Positions 42,643 through 50,416 of a stretch of DNA of 64,000 nt are shown here, piece by piece. The stretch is from JBBIQS01 sp037442205 (GTDB taxonomy: Bacteria > Myxococcota > Myxococcia > Myxococcales > UBA5297). The position numbers and the translations under genes are program-made. The stretch is taken from positions 1 through 64,000 of the forward strand of contig JBBIQS010000047.1 of the NCBI GenBank assembly GCA_037442205.1. The letters are read 5' to 3'. The notes under the pieces are model-generated. The model saw nothing but the letters and a program-made list of their open reading frames with translations. It did no database searches and was not told the DNA's origin. Within the stretch, counting starts at the first letter, position 1. Every line of letters begins with the position of its first letter.

Positions 42643-43224
42643 ATGACTGTCACAACTCCCCCCACCAAAGTTGGACCGAGGATCAAGGGAACAGCCTTCG
42701 TCCACCTGGCCGAATACGTGCGCGAGAAGTTCGGCGATGCGGCGCTGCGCGAGATCGCCGCCAATGTCTCGCCCGAGGCCGCCAAGAGCCTGCTCCACGG
42801 GGTCGCCTTCGAGTGGCACCCGTTCAAGGAGCTGGTCGAGCTCGAGAAGGCGCTGGCCGAGCTCTATCTGGGCGGCGACTACGCACGCATCGCCGACTTC
42901 GGGAAGTGGGACGGCATCCGCCAGATCGGCCTCTACCGCTTCCTGCTGCAGGTCCTCAACACCGACTTCCTCCTCAAGCGCAGCCCGAAGCTGTGGAAGA
43001 ACTACTGCGACTCCGGCCAGCTCACCTACACCAGCCTCGGGGAGAAGCACGCCAAGCTGATGTTCTCGGGCTACGAGCCGCTGCACGAGGTGCATTGCGC
43101 CGATCTTCTCGGTGGCTTCTTCGGAACCGTCGAGACCTGCGGCGGCAAGGACGTGAAGGTCGCCCATACCCACTGCCGGCTCAAGGGCGCGCCCGAGTGC
43201 GTCTTCGAGGTCCGCTGCAGCTAG
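42643..43224 (+). CDS. DUF2378/TIGR02265-type protein
   Basis: A 193-residue protein that reads as the myxobacterial DUF2378 family: VGPRIKGTAFVHLAEYVRE near the N-terminus, a central LYRFLLQVLNTDFLLKRSPKLW, and a C-terminal HTHCRLKGAPECVFEVRC that recalls the end of V4R-type ligand-binding domains. The family's function is unknown; the fold hints at small-molecule sensing. It sits between thrA (88 bases upstream) and thrB (22 bases downstream), all on the same strand, with GGAAGG before its ATG. Confidence 0.75.
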   Translation: MTVTTPPTKVGPRIKGTAFVHLAEYVREKFGDAALREIAANVSPEAAKSLLHGVAFEWHPFKELVELEKALAELYLGGDYARIADFGKWDGIRQIGLYRFLLQVLNTDFLLKRSPKLWKNYCDSGQLTYTSLGEKHAKLMFSGYEPLHEVHCADLLGGFFGTVETCGGKDVKVAHTHCRLKGAPECVFEVRCS

Positions 43225-43246
43225 CCCCGTCCGAGAAGAGAGCTCG

Positions 43247-44176
43247 ATGACCTCCCGCGCCACTGCCTTCGCCCCGGCCTCCATTGGGAACGTCGGGCCT
43301 GGATTCGATGTGCTGGGCCTGGCGGTGGAGGGGCTGGGAGACCGCGTTTCGCTCGAGCTGCACGACGGCGCCGCCGATTCGATCGATGCCGTTTCTGGGC
43401 GCGATGCCGGGCTGGTCCCGAAGGATCCCGGGACCAATGCCGCTTCGATCGCCGCCCGCGCTCTGCTGGACCGGGTTGGAATCGGCAAGCGCTTCCGCAT
43501 GAGCATTGAGAAGGGACTGCCGCTCTCAGGCGGGCTCGGAGGGAGCGCAGCCAGCAGCGTCGCCGGCGCGTTGGCTGCAGCCGGCGCAGGCGGAATCGAT
43601 CCGATCGCGCGGCGCGACTGGGTGCTCGCCGCCGCGCTCGAGGGCGAGGCTGCTGTCGCCGGTCGGCACCTCGACAACATCGCGCCCTGCCTTCTCGGCG
43701 GGCTGGTGCTGGTGCGCTCGGTCGAGCCGATCGATCTCGTCCCGGTGCCGGTGAAGGCCGACTGGTGGCTGGCGCTGGTGAGCCCGAACGCGCGGCTGGA
43801 GACCAAGACCGCCCGCGGAATCCTTCCCAAGGAGTGGGCGCGCGAGGGCTGGGTGGCGCAGATGGCCAACACTTCGGCGCTGATGTGGGCCTTCGCCCAG
43901 GGAGATGCCGAGCTCGCGCGCCGGGCGCTGGTCGATGGCTACGCTGAACCTCGCCGGGCCTCGTTGATCCCGCACTTCGACGCGGTGAAACGGGCGGCGC
44001 TGTCCGCCGGAGCCTTGGGCTGTTCCATCAGCGGAGCGGGGCCGACGGTCTTCGCGCTCGCGAGCGAGCGAGCGGTCGCGGAGAGGTGCGGACGCGCGAT
44101 GAACGAGGCCTTCGCCGAGAGCGCCGGGACCGTGCACGTGGGCCAGGTGGCCAGGACGGGAGCGAGACTGACATGA
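43247..44176 (+). CDS. thrB: Homoserine kinase
   Basis: A 309-residue GHMP-family kinase that phosphorylates homoserine with ATP. The N-terminal ASIGNVGPGFDVLGLAV, the ATP loop PLSGGLGGSAASSVAGAL and the C-terminal GCSISGAGPTVFAL are the three GHMP motifs. Normal length. Its stop overlaps the start of thrC (ATGA), so the two are translated together and supply successive steps of threonine synthesis. Confidence 0.92.
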   Translation: MTSRATAFAPASIGNVGPGFDVLGLAVEGLGDRVSLELHDGAADSIDAVSGRDAGLVPKDPGTNAASIAARALLDRVGIGKRFRMSIEKGLPLSGGLGGSAASSVAGALAAAGAGGIDPIARRDWVLAAALEGEAAVAGRHLDNIAPCLLGGLVLVRSVEPIDLVPVPVKADWWLALVSPNARLETKTARGILPKEWAREGWVAQMANTSALMWAFAQGDAELARRALVDGYAEPRRASLIPHFDAVKRAALSAGALGCSISGAGPTVFALASERAVAERCGRAMNEAFAESAGTVHVGQVARTGARLT

Positions 44177-45444
44177 GCGCCAAGAGTGGCTGGTTGGAGT
44201 GCATCCGCTGCCAGTCGCAGTTTCCCCTCGACGAGATCCGCTACGAGTGCCACTGCGGCGGGCTCTTGTCGCTGACCCGACCCAAGGGCTGGGCGGCGTC
44301 GCTGTCGCCGGCGAAGTTCGACGCCCGCGCCTCCAGCCGCGAGGACGTGGACCGCAGCGGCGTCTGGCGCTTCCGCGAAGGGGTCCTGGACGCGCGGCCG
44401 GAGGAGATCGTCACCCATCCCGAGGGCGGCACCCACCTCTATATGCGAGCGTCGCTCTCGAAGTGGGCGGGCGTCGAGGCGCTGCGCTTCAAGCACGAGG
44501 GCGAGAACCCGACCGGCTCCTTCAAAGATCGCGGGATGACGGTGGCGCTCACCCAGGCCGCGCGGCTGGGCGCGCGGGCGGTGGCCTGCGCCTCGACCGG
44601 CAACACCAGTTCCTCGCTGGCGGCCTATGCCGCGCAGGCCGGCAAGGGTGCGGTGGTCTTCGTGCCCTCGGGGAAGATCTCCATGGGCAAGCTCGCCCAG
44701 ACCTTGGCCTACGGCGCGCTCACACTGCAGGTTCGCGGCGACTTCGACGCCGCCATGGGCCTGGTGATGCAGGCCAGCAAGGCACTGGGCATCTACCTGG
44801 TGAACTCTGTCAATCCGTTCCGCATCGAGGGGCAGAAGACCATCGTCTGGGAGATCCTCCAGGACCTGGGGTGGAAGGCGCCGGACTGGATCTCCTTCCC
44901 CGCCGGCAACCTGGGAAACACCAGCGCCTTCGGGAAGGCGCTGCGCGAGGCCTACGAGGCAGGCTGGATCGATCGCGTGCCGCGGCTGGCGGCGATCCAG
45001 GCCCACGGCGCCAATCCGTTCTTCCGCGGGTTCAGCGACGGCTTCCGCACCCGCCACAAGGTGCAGGCCGAGACCGTGGCCAGCGCCATCCGCATCGGCG
45101 ATCCGGTCAGCTGGGAGCGGGCGCAGGCGGCCATCCAGTACACCAAGGGCGTGGTCGCAGAGGTCACTGACGACGAGCTGCTGGCGGCGAAGAAGGAGAT
45201 CGACCGCGCCGGACTGGGCTGTGAGCCGGCCTCGGCGTGCTCGCTCGCCGGAGCCCGCAAGCTGCGGGAGCAGGGGACCATCAAGCCCTCGGAGTCGGTG
45301 GTCTGCGTCCTCACCGGAAACCTGCTCAAGGACACCGAGGTGATCGTCAAGTCGATCCCCTTCGAAGGCCCGCAGGCCCCGATCGTCGAGATCGACCCCA
45401 CGGTGGCCAGTGTCGAGAAGGCGCTGGCCGGGCGGATGGGCTGA
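44173..45444 (+). CDS. thrC: Threonine synthase
   Basis: A 423-residue PLP enzyme converting phosphohomoserine to threonine. A zinc-ribbon-like N-terminus (CIRCQSQFP ... YECHCGGLL) precedes the fold-type II core, in which the PLP lysine lies in NPTGSFKDRGM and the phosphate loop in CASTGNTSSSLAAYA. FPAGNLGNTSAFGKALRE completes the family pattern. The ATG overlaps the thrB stop. ThrA, ThrB and ThrC together give the route from aspartate semialdehyde, with aspartate-semialdehyde dehydrogenase encoded elsewhere. Confidence 0.92.
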   Translation: MSAKSGWLECIRCQSQFPLDEIRYECHCGGLLSLTRPKGWAASLSPAKFDARASSREDVDRSGVWRFREGVLDARPEEIVTHPEGGTHLYMRASLSKWAGVEALRFKHEGENPTGSFKDRGMTVALTQAARLGARAVACASTGNTSSSLAAYAAQAGKGAVVFVPSGKISMGKLAQTLAYGALTLQVRGDFDAAMGLVMQASKALGIYLVNSVNPFRIEGQKTIVWEILQDLGWKAPDWISFPAGNLGNTSAFGKALREAYEAGWIDRVPRLAAIQAHGANPFFRGFSDGFRTRHKVQAETVASAIRIGDPVSWERAQAAIQYTKGVVAEVTDDELLAAKKEIDRAGLGCEPASACSLAGARKLREQGTIKPSESVVCVLTGNLLKDTEVIVKSIPFEGPQAPIVEIDPTVASVEKALAGRMG

Positions 45445-45581
45445 GCCGCGTTATCCGACATCGATGGGGCCTCGGCGCTAATCCCGCTGCAAACGGCGAG
45501 CGGCTGAGGTAGACAACGCGCTCCGGGCCGGCCATTCCCGGGCCGGCTCGAAGCACGAAACCGAGCCAACGGAGGCACACC

Positions 45582-46865
45582 ATGAGCCGAATCGTTCGCG
45601 TCACTGGCCGAGAGATCCTGGATTCTCGCGGCAATCCCACGGTCGAGGCAGAGGTCGAGCTGGAGAGCGGCGCGGTCGGCACCGGCATGGTTCCCTCCGG
45701 CGCCTCTACCGGCGAGAACGAGGCCCTCGAGCTTCGCGACGGCGACAAGGCCCGCTATCTGGGCAAGGGCTGCCGCAAGGCCGCGGCCAACGTCAATGGC
45801 CCGCTGGCCCAGGCGGTGCTGGGGATGGAGGCCCTGGAGCTGGCGGCGGTCGACAAGAAGATGATCGACGTCGACGGCACTCCCACCAAGTCGAAGATGG
45901 GCGCCAACGCCATCCTCGGCATCTCGATGGCCACCGCCCGCGCCGGGGCCATGGAGACCGGCCAGCCGCTCTACCGCTACCTGGGCGGCGCCGGGGCGCT
46001 GACCCTGCCGGTGCCGATGATGAACATCATCAACGGCGGCGCCCACGCCGACAACACCCTCGACTTCCAGGAGTTCATGGCGATGCCGGTGGGCGCGCCC
46101 AACTTCGCCGAGGCGCTGCGCTGGGGCGCCGAGACCTTCCACGCCCTCAAGTCGCTGCTCAAGGAGAAGGGGCTGACCACCGCCGTAGGCGACGAGGGCG
46201 GCTTCGCGCCCAACCTCAAGACTCACGAGGAGGCGATCGAGCTGATCCTCAAGGCGGTGGAGAAGGCCGGCTACAAGCCGGGCAAGGACGTGGCCATCGC
46301 CCTCGACCCGGCCTCCAGCGAGTACTTCGACAACGGCAAGTACGTCTTCAAGAAGGGCGACAAGAGCCAGCGCACCAGCGAGAAGATGGTCGAGTACTGG
46401 GCCGACTGGGTGAACAAGTACCCGATCGTCTCGATCGAAGACGGCATGGCCGAGAACGACTGGGGCGGCTGGAAGCAGCTCACCGACAAGGTTGGCCACA
46501 AGGCCCAGCTGGTGGGCGACGACCTCTTCGTCACCAACATCAAATTCCTGAAGAAGGGGATCGACGAGGGCGTGGGCAACGCCATCCTGATCAAGCTCAA
46601 CCAGATCGGCACCGTCTCCGAGACGCTGCAGACCATCAACCTGGCCCGCGACGCCGGCTACCGCTGCATCATCAGCCACCGCTCCGGCGAGACCGAGGAC
46701 ACCTTCATCGCCGACCTGGCGGTGGCCACCAACGCCGGGGAGATCAAGACCGGCTCCGCCAGCCGCTCCGACCGCATCGCCAAGTACAACCGGCTGCTGC
46801 GCATCGAGGAGGAGCTGGGCGGCACCTCGCGGCTGGGCACGGTGGGCCGGGTGGGCAAGAAGTAG
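45582..46865 (+). CDS. eno: Enolase
   Basis: A 427-residue glycolytic enolase interconverting 2-phosphoglycerate and phosphoenolpyruvate. Family motifs: GREILDSRGNPTVEAEV, GANAILGISMA, NIINGGAHADNTLDFQEFM, VGDEGGFAPN, SIEDGMAENDW and the signature ILIKLNQIGTVSET, then SHRSGETED with the catalytic region. Full length. CGGAGG lies about eight bases before the ATG. The 137-base gap before it holds repeated CCGGGCCGG sequence, with no clear promoter visible. A strong intrinsic terminator follows. Confidence 0.96.
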   Translation: MSRIVRVTGREILDSRGNPTVEAEVELESGAVGTGMVPSGASTGENEALELRDGDKARYLGKGCRKAAANVNGPLAQAVLGMEALELAAVDKKMIDVDGTPTKSKMGANAILGISMATARAGAMETGQPLYRYLGGAGALTLPVPMMNIINGGAHADNTLDFQEFMAMPVGAPNFAEALRWGAETFHALKSLLKEKGLTTAVGDEGGFAPNLKTHEEAIELILKAVEKAGYKPGKDVAIALDPASSEYFDNGKYVFKKGDKSQRTSEKMVEYWADWVNKYPIVSIEDGMAENDWGGWKQLTDKVGHKAQLVGDDLFVTNIKFLKKGIDEGVGNAILIKLNQIGTVSETLQTINLARDAGYRCIISHRSGETEDTFIADLAVATNAGEIKTGSASRSDRIAKYNRLLRIEEELGGTSRLGTVGRVGKK

Positions 46866-46888
46866 CCAGCTTCCCCAGAAACGACGAG

Positions 46889-46922
46889 GGGACGGCCGCT
46901 GCCTGGCCGTCCCTTCTTTCTT
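46889..46922 (+). terminator. Intrinsic terminator after eno
   Basis: A nine-base stem GGGACGGCC / GGCCGTCCC with a seven-base loop is followed directly by TTCTTTCTT. It lies 24 bases after the enolase stop. This is the clearest factor-independent terminator in the window. Confidence 0.85.
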
Positions 46923-46940
46923 GTCCGCGGATCGTCGTCG

Positions 46941-47642
46941 TCAGCCGGTCGGCAGGCGCCCGGCGGCCTGCAGCCGCTGCCTCATGTCCTGCCAGCTGCG
47001 CTCGGCCTGCTGGTAGCGCTGGGCCTTGGCTCGGGCGTTGGCCTGGGCGTTCGCCAGGTTGTTCTCGATGTGCTGGCGGGCGCGCTGGAAGTCGTCCTCG
47101 TAGTACTTCTTGGCATCCGGGCTGTTGGCCTGCTTGAGCGCCTGGTATTTGGCGTACTCCAGGCGCCAGTGAGCCAGGTCGAACTCCCGGTTGGCCTGGT
47201 CCTCCAGGGCGTGGGCCAGGTCGCGGCCAGCGGTGGCGGAGTCCTTGTGGGCGTTGGCGAGGTTGGCGTGGTCCTGCGCCAGGCTCTGCTGCTGCTGCGC
47301 CAGCTGCAGCCCCTGCTGGTCGCCCAGGCTCCTGGCATTCTCGGCCTGCTGGCGGGCGAGCTTCTGCTGCTCGTTGGCGACGTGCGTCTCCTGGGTGGCG
47401 ATCTCCACCGCCCGGTCGGCGTCGCGAATGCCGAGCTTGGCGCGGCTGAGCTGCTGGTCGGCCTGGTCGAGGCCGGCCTTGGCCTGGTTGACCGGGCTCA
47501 GCGATTCGGGCGGCAGTCGCGCCACGGACATGTCGTCCACGTTCGGTGTGCTCGCGGTGACCCGCGTGTAGCCTCCGCTGAGGTTGGCGCAGCTGGCGAG
47601 CAGCAGCGCTGCCGCAGACAGCGCGATGGTTCTGTCGAGCAT
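46941..47642 (-). CDS. Coiled-coil lipoprotein
   Basis: A 233-residue protein. Signal peptide MLDRTIALSAAALLLASC with a lipobox at residue 18; GGAGG sits just upstream of ATG 47642, which is preferred over the in-frame ATG at 47687. From about residue 45 the sequence is one long helix, rich in Gln, Ala and Lys with heptad-like spacing (QQKLARQQAENARSLGDQQ). It recalls DUF4398-type envelope proteins. A structural or stress-related role in the periplasm is plausible but unproven. Confidence 0.7.
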   Translation of the reverse strand: MLDRTIALSAAALLLASCANLSGGYTRVTASTPNVDDMSVARLPPESLSPVNQAKAGLDQADQQLSRAKLGIRDADRAVEIATQETHVANEQQKLARQQAENARSLGDQQGLQLAQQQQSLAQDHANLANAHKDSATAGRDLAHALEDQANREFDLAHWRLEYAKYQALKQANSPDAKKYYEDDFQRARQHIENNLANAQANARAKAQRYQQAERSWQDMRQRLQAAGRLPTG

Positions 47643-47818
47643 GTAGCCTCCTGGCGCCCCGCGCCCTCTCCCAACGCTAGGTAGCAAGCCTTAGGGGCGG
47701 AAGGCTTGCGAGCCATGGGGCGAAGTGCGCGGGCGGCGGCCAGCCAACCGCGGGACGAGGCGGGTTCCGGGTCGCTCGCCTGGCCAGGGCACGCGCGCGT
47801 GCTAGGTTGTGCGGGCGC

Positions 47819-48898
47819 ATGGATACCTTGATCGCCGTCGTCGCCATCGGAGTGCTGATCCTGGTCCACGAGGCCGGCCACTTCGCGCTGGCGCGCGCCT
47901 TCGGGATGCGAGCCGAGGTCTTCTCCATCGGGTTCGGCCCGCCGCTGCTCAGCCTGAAGGGCAAGCGGACCGAGTACCGCTTGTCGATCCTCCCGCTGGG
48001 CGGGTACGTGCGCATCGCCGGCATGACGCCAGGAGAGGAGACGGGCGAGGAAGACGCGGCCAGCTTCTCCAACAAGCCGCTGTGGCAACGCTTCCTCGTC
48101 CTGTTTGCTGGCCCATTCACCAACTGGCTGTTCGCCTTCCTGCTCCTGGCGGCACTGATGGTGGGCGGGCTGGAGCGGCCCTCGCCGGAGCCGGTGATCG
48201 GCAAGGTGAAGGACGGGACTCCGGCCGCCACGGCCGGGCTCCATCCCGGTGACCGGGTGTTGTCGGTGGACGGCCAGCCCATCGCCAGCTGGAAGGAGCT
48301 GGTGGCCGCCATCGGCGCGCACCGCGGACAGCCGATGGAGCTCAAGCTGGCGAGGCGGGATGAGGAGCTGCGCCTGACGCCCACCGTCGGCGCCAGCGGG
48401 CGGCTGGGGGTGGTCCCGAGCACGGTCGTCGAGCGCTACGCGCTGGGGAAGGCCTTGGGGCTGGCGTTCGTGCAGACCGGCCAGATCGTGAGCGCCAACC
48501 TGGCGGGTTTGTGGGAGGCGCTGCGCGGCCGCGGCGAGGCCCAGCTGATCGGGCCGGTGGGCATCGTCGGCGAGACGGTGGAGGCGGTGCGGGCCAGCCC
48601 CTCCACCCTGGCGCTGATGCTGGTGATGATCTCGCTGGCGCTGTCGCTGATGAACCTGCTACCGCTGCCCGCCCTCGACGGCGGCCGGCTGCTGTTCATC
48701 GGCATCGCCGCGATCCGCAAGCGCCCGGTCAGCGCCAGCGTCGAGGCGGCGATCCACGCTGCCGGCTTCGTGCTGCTGCTGGGGCTGATCCTCTGGGCCA
48801 CCTGGGGAGACATCGCCAGGCGGGTGAAACGCAGCGAGCCGGCCTCGGCCCCAGCCCCCACGGCGCCCGCTCCGGCGCCTGCTCCGTCCAAACCCTAG
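47819..48898 (+). CDS. rseP: Site-2 membrane metalloprotease
   Basis: A 359-residue M50 protease that cuts anti-sigma or other membrane proteins within the bilayer. The zinc motif HEAGH lies in the first helix. GGYVRIAGM, a single PDZ domain (about 115-190: AGLHPGDRVLSVDGQPI) and the second active-site motif NLLPLPALDGGR follow. It has one PDZ domain where E. coli RseP has two, so it is shorter. An Ala/Pro tail ends the protein. No dxr, uppS or bamA neighbours, which is different from the enterobacterial layout. ATG 47819 is used; GTG 47807 is possible. Confidence 0.9.
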   Translation: MDTLIAVVAIGVLILVHEAGHFALARAFGMRAEVFSIGFGPPLLSLKGKRTEYRLSILPLGGYVRIAGMTPGEETGEEDAASFSNKPLWQRFLVLFAGPFTNWLFAFLLLAALMVGGLERPSPEPVIGKVKDGTPAATAGLHPGDRVLSVDGQPIASWKELVAAIGAHRGQPMELKLARRDEELRLTPTVGASGRLGVVPSTVVERYALGKALGLAFVQTGQIVSANLAGLWEALRGRGEAQLIGPVGIVGETVEAVRASPSTLALMLVMISLALSLMNLLPLPALDGGRLLFIGIAAIRKRPVSASVEAAIHAAGFVLLLGLILWATWGDIARRVKRSEPASAPAPTAPAPAPAPSKP

Positions 48899-48902
48899 GC
48901 TC

Positions 48903-49709
48903 TCAACCGCGCTCTTTGGCCCGAGGGCTCAGGCGAGGGGCCGGCCCGGCGTACTCCACCGCCTCGTCCGGAAGGCGCCTGAGCTGGGCGTCGGCTTCGA
49001 GGGCGGCTTCGTGCGCCACCGGGACGAGCAGGTTGGCCATCAGCCCCACGATCATCGTCTTCACCTGCTCGACATCGAAGCCGAGGTCGAGGAGGAGCGC
49101 GCCGATGTGGAGGACCACGTTGGCCTGCAGCCCGCGAGCGGCCAGCGCGGCGGCGGCGAGCGCCTCGGCGAGGGACCAGTAGCGCATTTGCTGTCGCCCG
49201 CGCATTTCGACCGCCTTGCGCAGCGCCACCAGCCGCTCGTCCTCCGGGCGCAGGGGGGCGCCGAAGCCAGGGAGCCGCTCGCCGCGCTCGATCCGGGACT
49301 CGATCTGCGCTCGCAGCTGGGCCGCCAGCTCTTCCCCGGGGCGCAGCTCGGCCTCTATTTCGAGGAGCATCTTCGCCGAAGCGCCGGCCAGCAGCGGCCC
49401 CATGCTCTGGCCGCACACCACCGCCAGGCCGATGCTCAGGGAGCTGGGCGCCTGCCCATAGGCGCCGGCCACGCGCGTGGCCTTGATGGGCCAGACCCTG
49501 ACGTCCAGCACCGCGGAGGCCACCGCGACGTCGTCGAGCAGGGCGCACTCCTCGGCCGACAGCCGCCGGCCGCTCACCCCCAGCGCCACCAGCCCGCTCA
49601 GCGAGGTGCGGCCGACCAGGTCGTCGCGGACCGAATAGCCGCGCACGACGTTGTCGCCCGCGACCGCCAGGCCGACGCGACTGCGGATGGGCGGCAGGGG
49701 AGCGGTCAT
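48903..49709 (-). CDS. Citrate-synthase-like protein, catalytic His not conserved
   Basis: A 268-residue protein resembling the citrate synthase / citryl-CoA lyase fold: VRGYSVRDDLVGRTSLSGLVALGV at the N-terminus, GQSMGPLLAGASAKMLLEIE in the centre, and RLPGFGAPLRPEDERLVAL where citrate synthases have GFGHRVY. The His of that motif is replaced by Ala. The enzyme may have changed function or be a pseudoenzyme. The start overlaps the stop of the gene at 49706 (ATGA). It is the last of a four-gene leftward unit. Confidence 0.6.
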   Translation of the reverse strand: MTAPLPPIRSRVGLAVAGDNVVRGYSVRDDLVGRTSLSGLVALGVSGRRLSAEECALLDDVAVASAVLDVRVWPIKATRVAGAYGQAPSSLSIGLAVVCGQSMGPLLAGASAKMLLEIEAELRPGEELAAQLRAQIESRIERGERLPGFGAPLRPEDERLVALRKAVEMRGRQQMRYWSLAEALAAAALAARGLQANVVLHIGALLLDLGFDVEQVKTMIVGLMANLLVPVAHEAALEADAQLRRLPDEAVEYAGPAPRLSPRAKERG

Positions 49710-50416
49710 GGGTCGTCAACCTCGAAGCGCACCCGCGGGAGGTTCATCGGGTACTCGCGGACGCGGAGCGGCTGGCGCGCGGCGGCCTCGGCGACCACCG
49801 CCGGCAGCCGCGCCAGCACCCAGGCGGTCTGCATTGCTTCGGCCGACAGCCCGCAGGCGCGCAGAATGGCCAGCAGCGCGGCGGTGCGAGTGGGGGCCGG
49901 CTCGAGCTCCGGGACGGCGAGTCCCGTCCGCTCGACGTGCTCGCGCAGCCGCCGCACGCTCGTGCACTCGTCCTCGTCGGTCGCCAGGAAGGGCGCCGGC
50001 GCCGGGCCCCGGCCATCGGGCGGCGCCGCGAGCCAGGCCAGCCAACCGGCGTGCTCGCGCACCACCAGGCCGGCCTCCTCCGACAGCGCGGTGGCGCACA
50101 GGCCGAGCGTCGCCGGGAAGCGCGCGTCGCAGATCCGAGAGAGGACGGCGAGATGGCCCGGTCCCTCGGCCACGGTCGCCGGGCTGAGGAAGGTCAGCGC
50201 CACCGAGAGGGCCGCGCTCGCCGCCGGGTCGGGCAGCTCGCCCCTCAGCAGCAGGGCGGCGACCTCGAGGAAGCCGTAGTGGCGAGCGAGGTCGTCCTCG
50301 ACCCCGAAGCCAGCCAGCCGGGGCTCGGGGCCGGGCTGCACCACGCGGGCGACCAGCCGCTCAGGAGTGGTCCGCGCATCGAGCGGGCTGACCCACTTCG
50401 GCCGAGGCGCACTCAT
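49706..50416 (-). CDS. Second citrate-synthase-like protein, short
   Basis: A 236-residue protein with the N-terminal pattern of citrate-synthase-family proteins (AGFGVEDDLARHYGFLEVAALLLRGELP shortened here to its core FGVEDDLARHYGFLEVAALL). It has VREHAGWLAWLA where a conserved HG segment would be expected, and lacks a recognisable GFGH motif. It is roughly half the length of a classical citrate synthase. Together with its neighbour it may form a hetero-oligomer. ATGA overlaps exist on both sides. Confidence 0.55.
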   Translation of the reverse strand: MSAPRPKWVSPLDARTTPERLVARVVQPGPEPRLAGFGVEDDLARHYGFLEVAALLLRGELPDPAASAALSVALTFLSPATVAEGPGHLAVLSRICDARFPATLGLCATALSEEAGLVVREHAGWLAWLAAPPDGRGPAPAPFLATDEDECTSVRRLREHVERTGLAVPELEPAPTRTAALLAILRACGLSAEAMQTAWVLARLPAVVAEAAARQPLRVREYPMNLPRVRFEVDDP

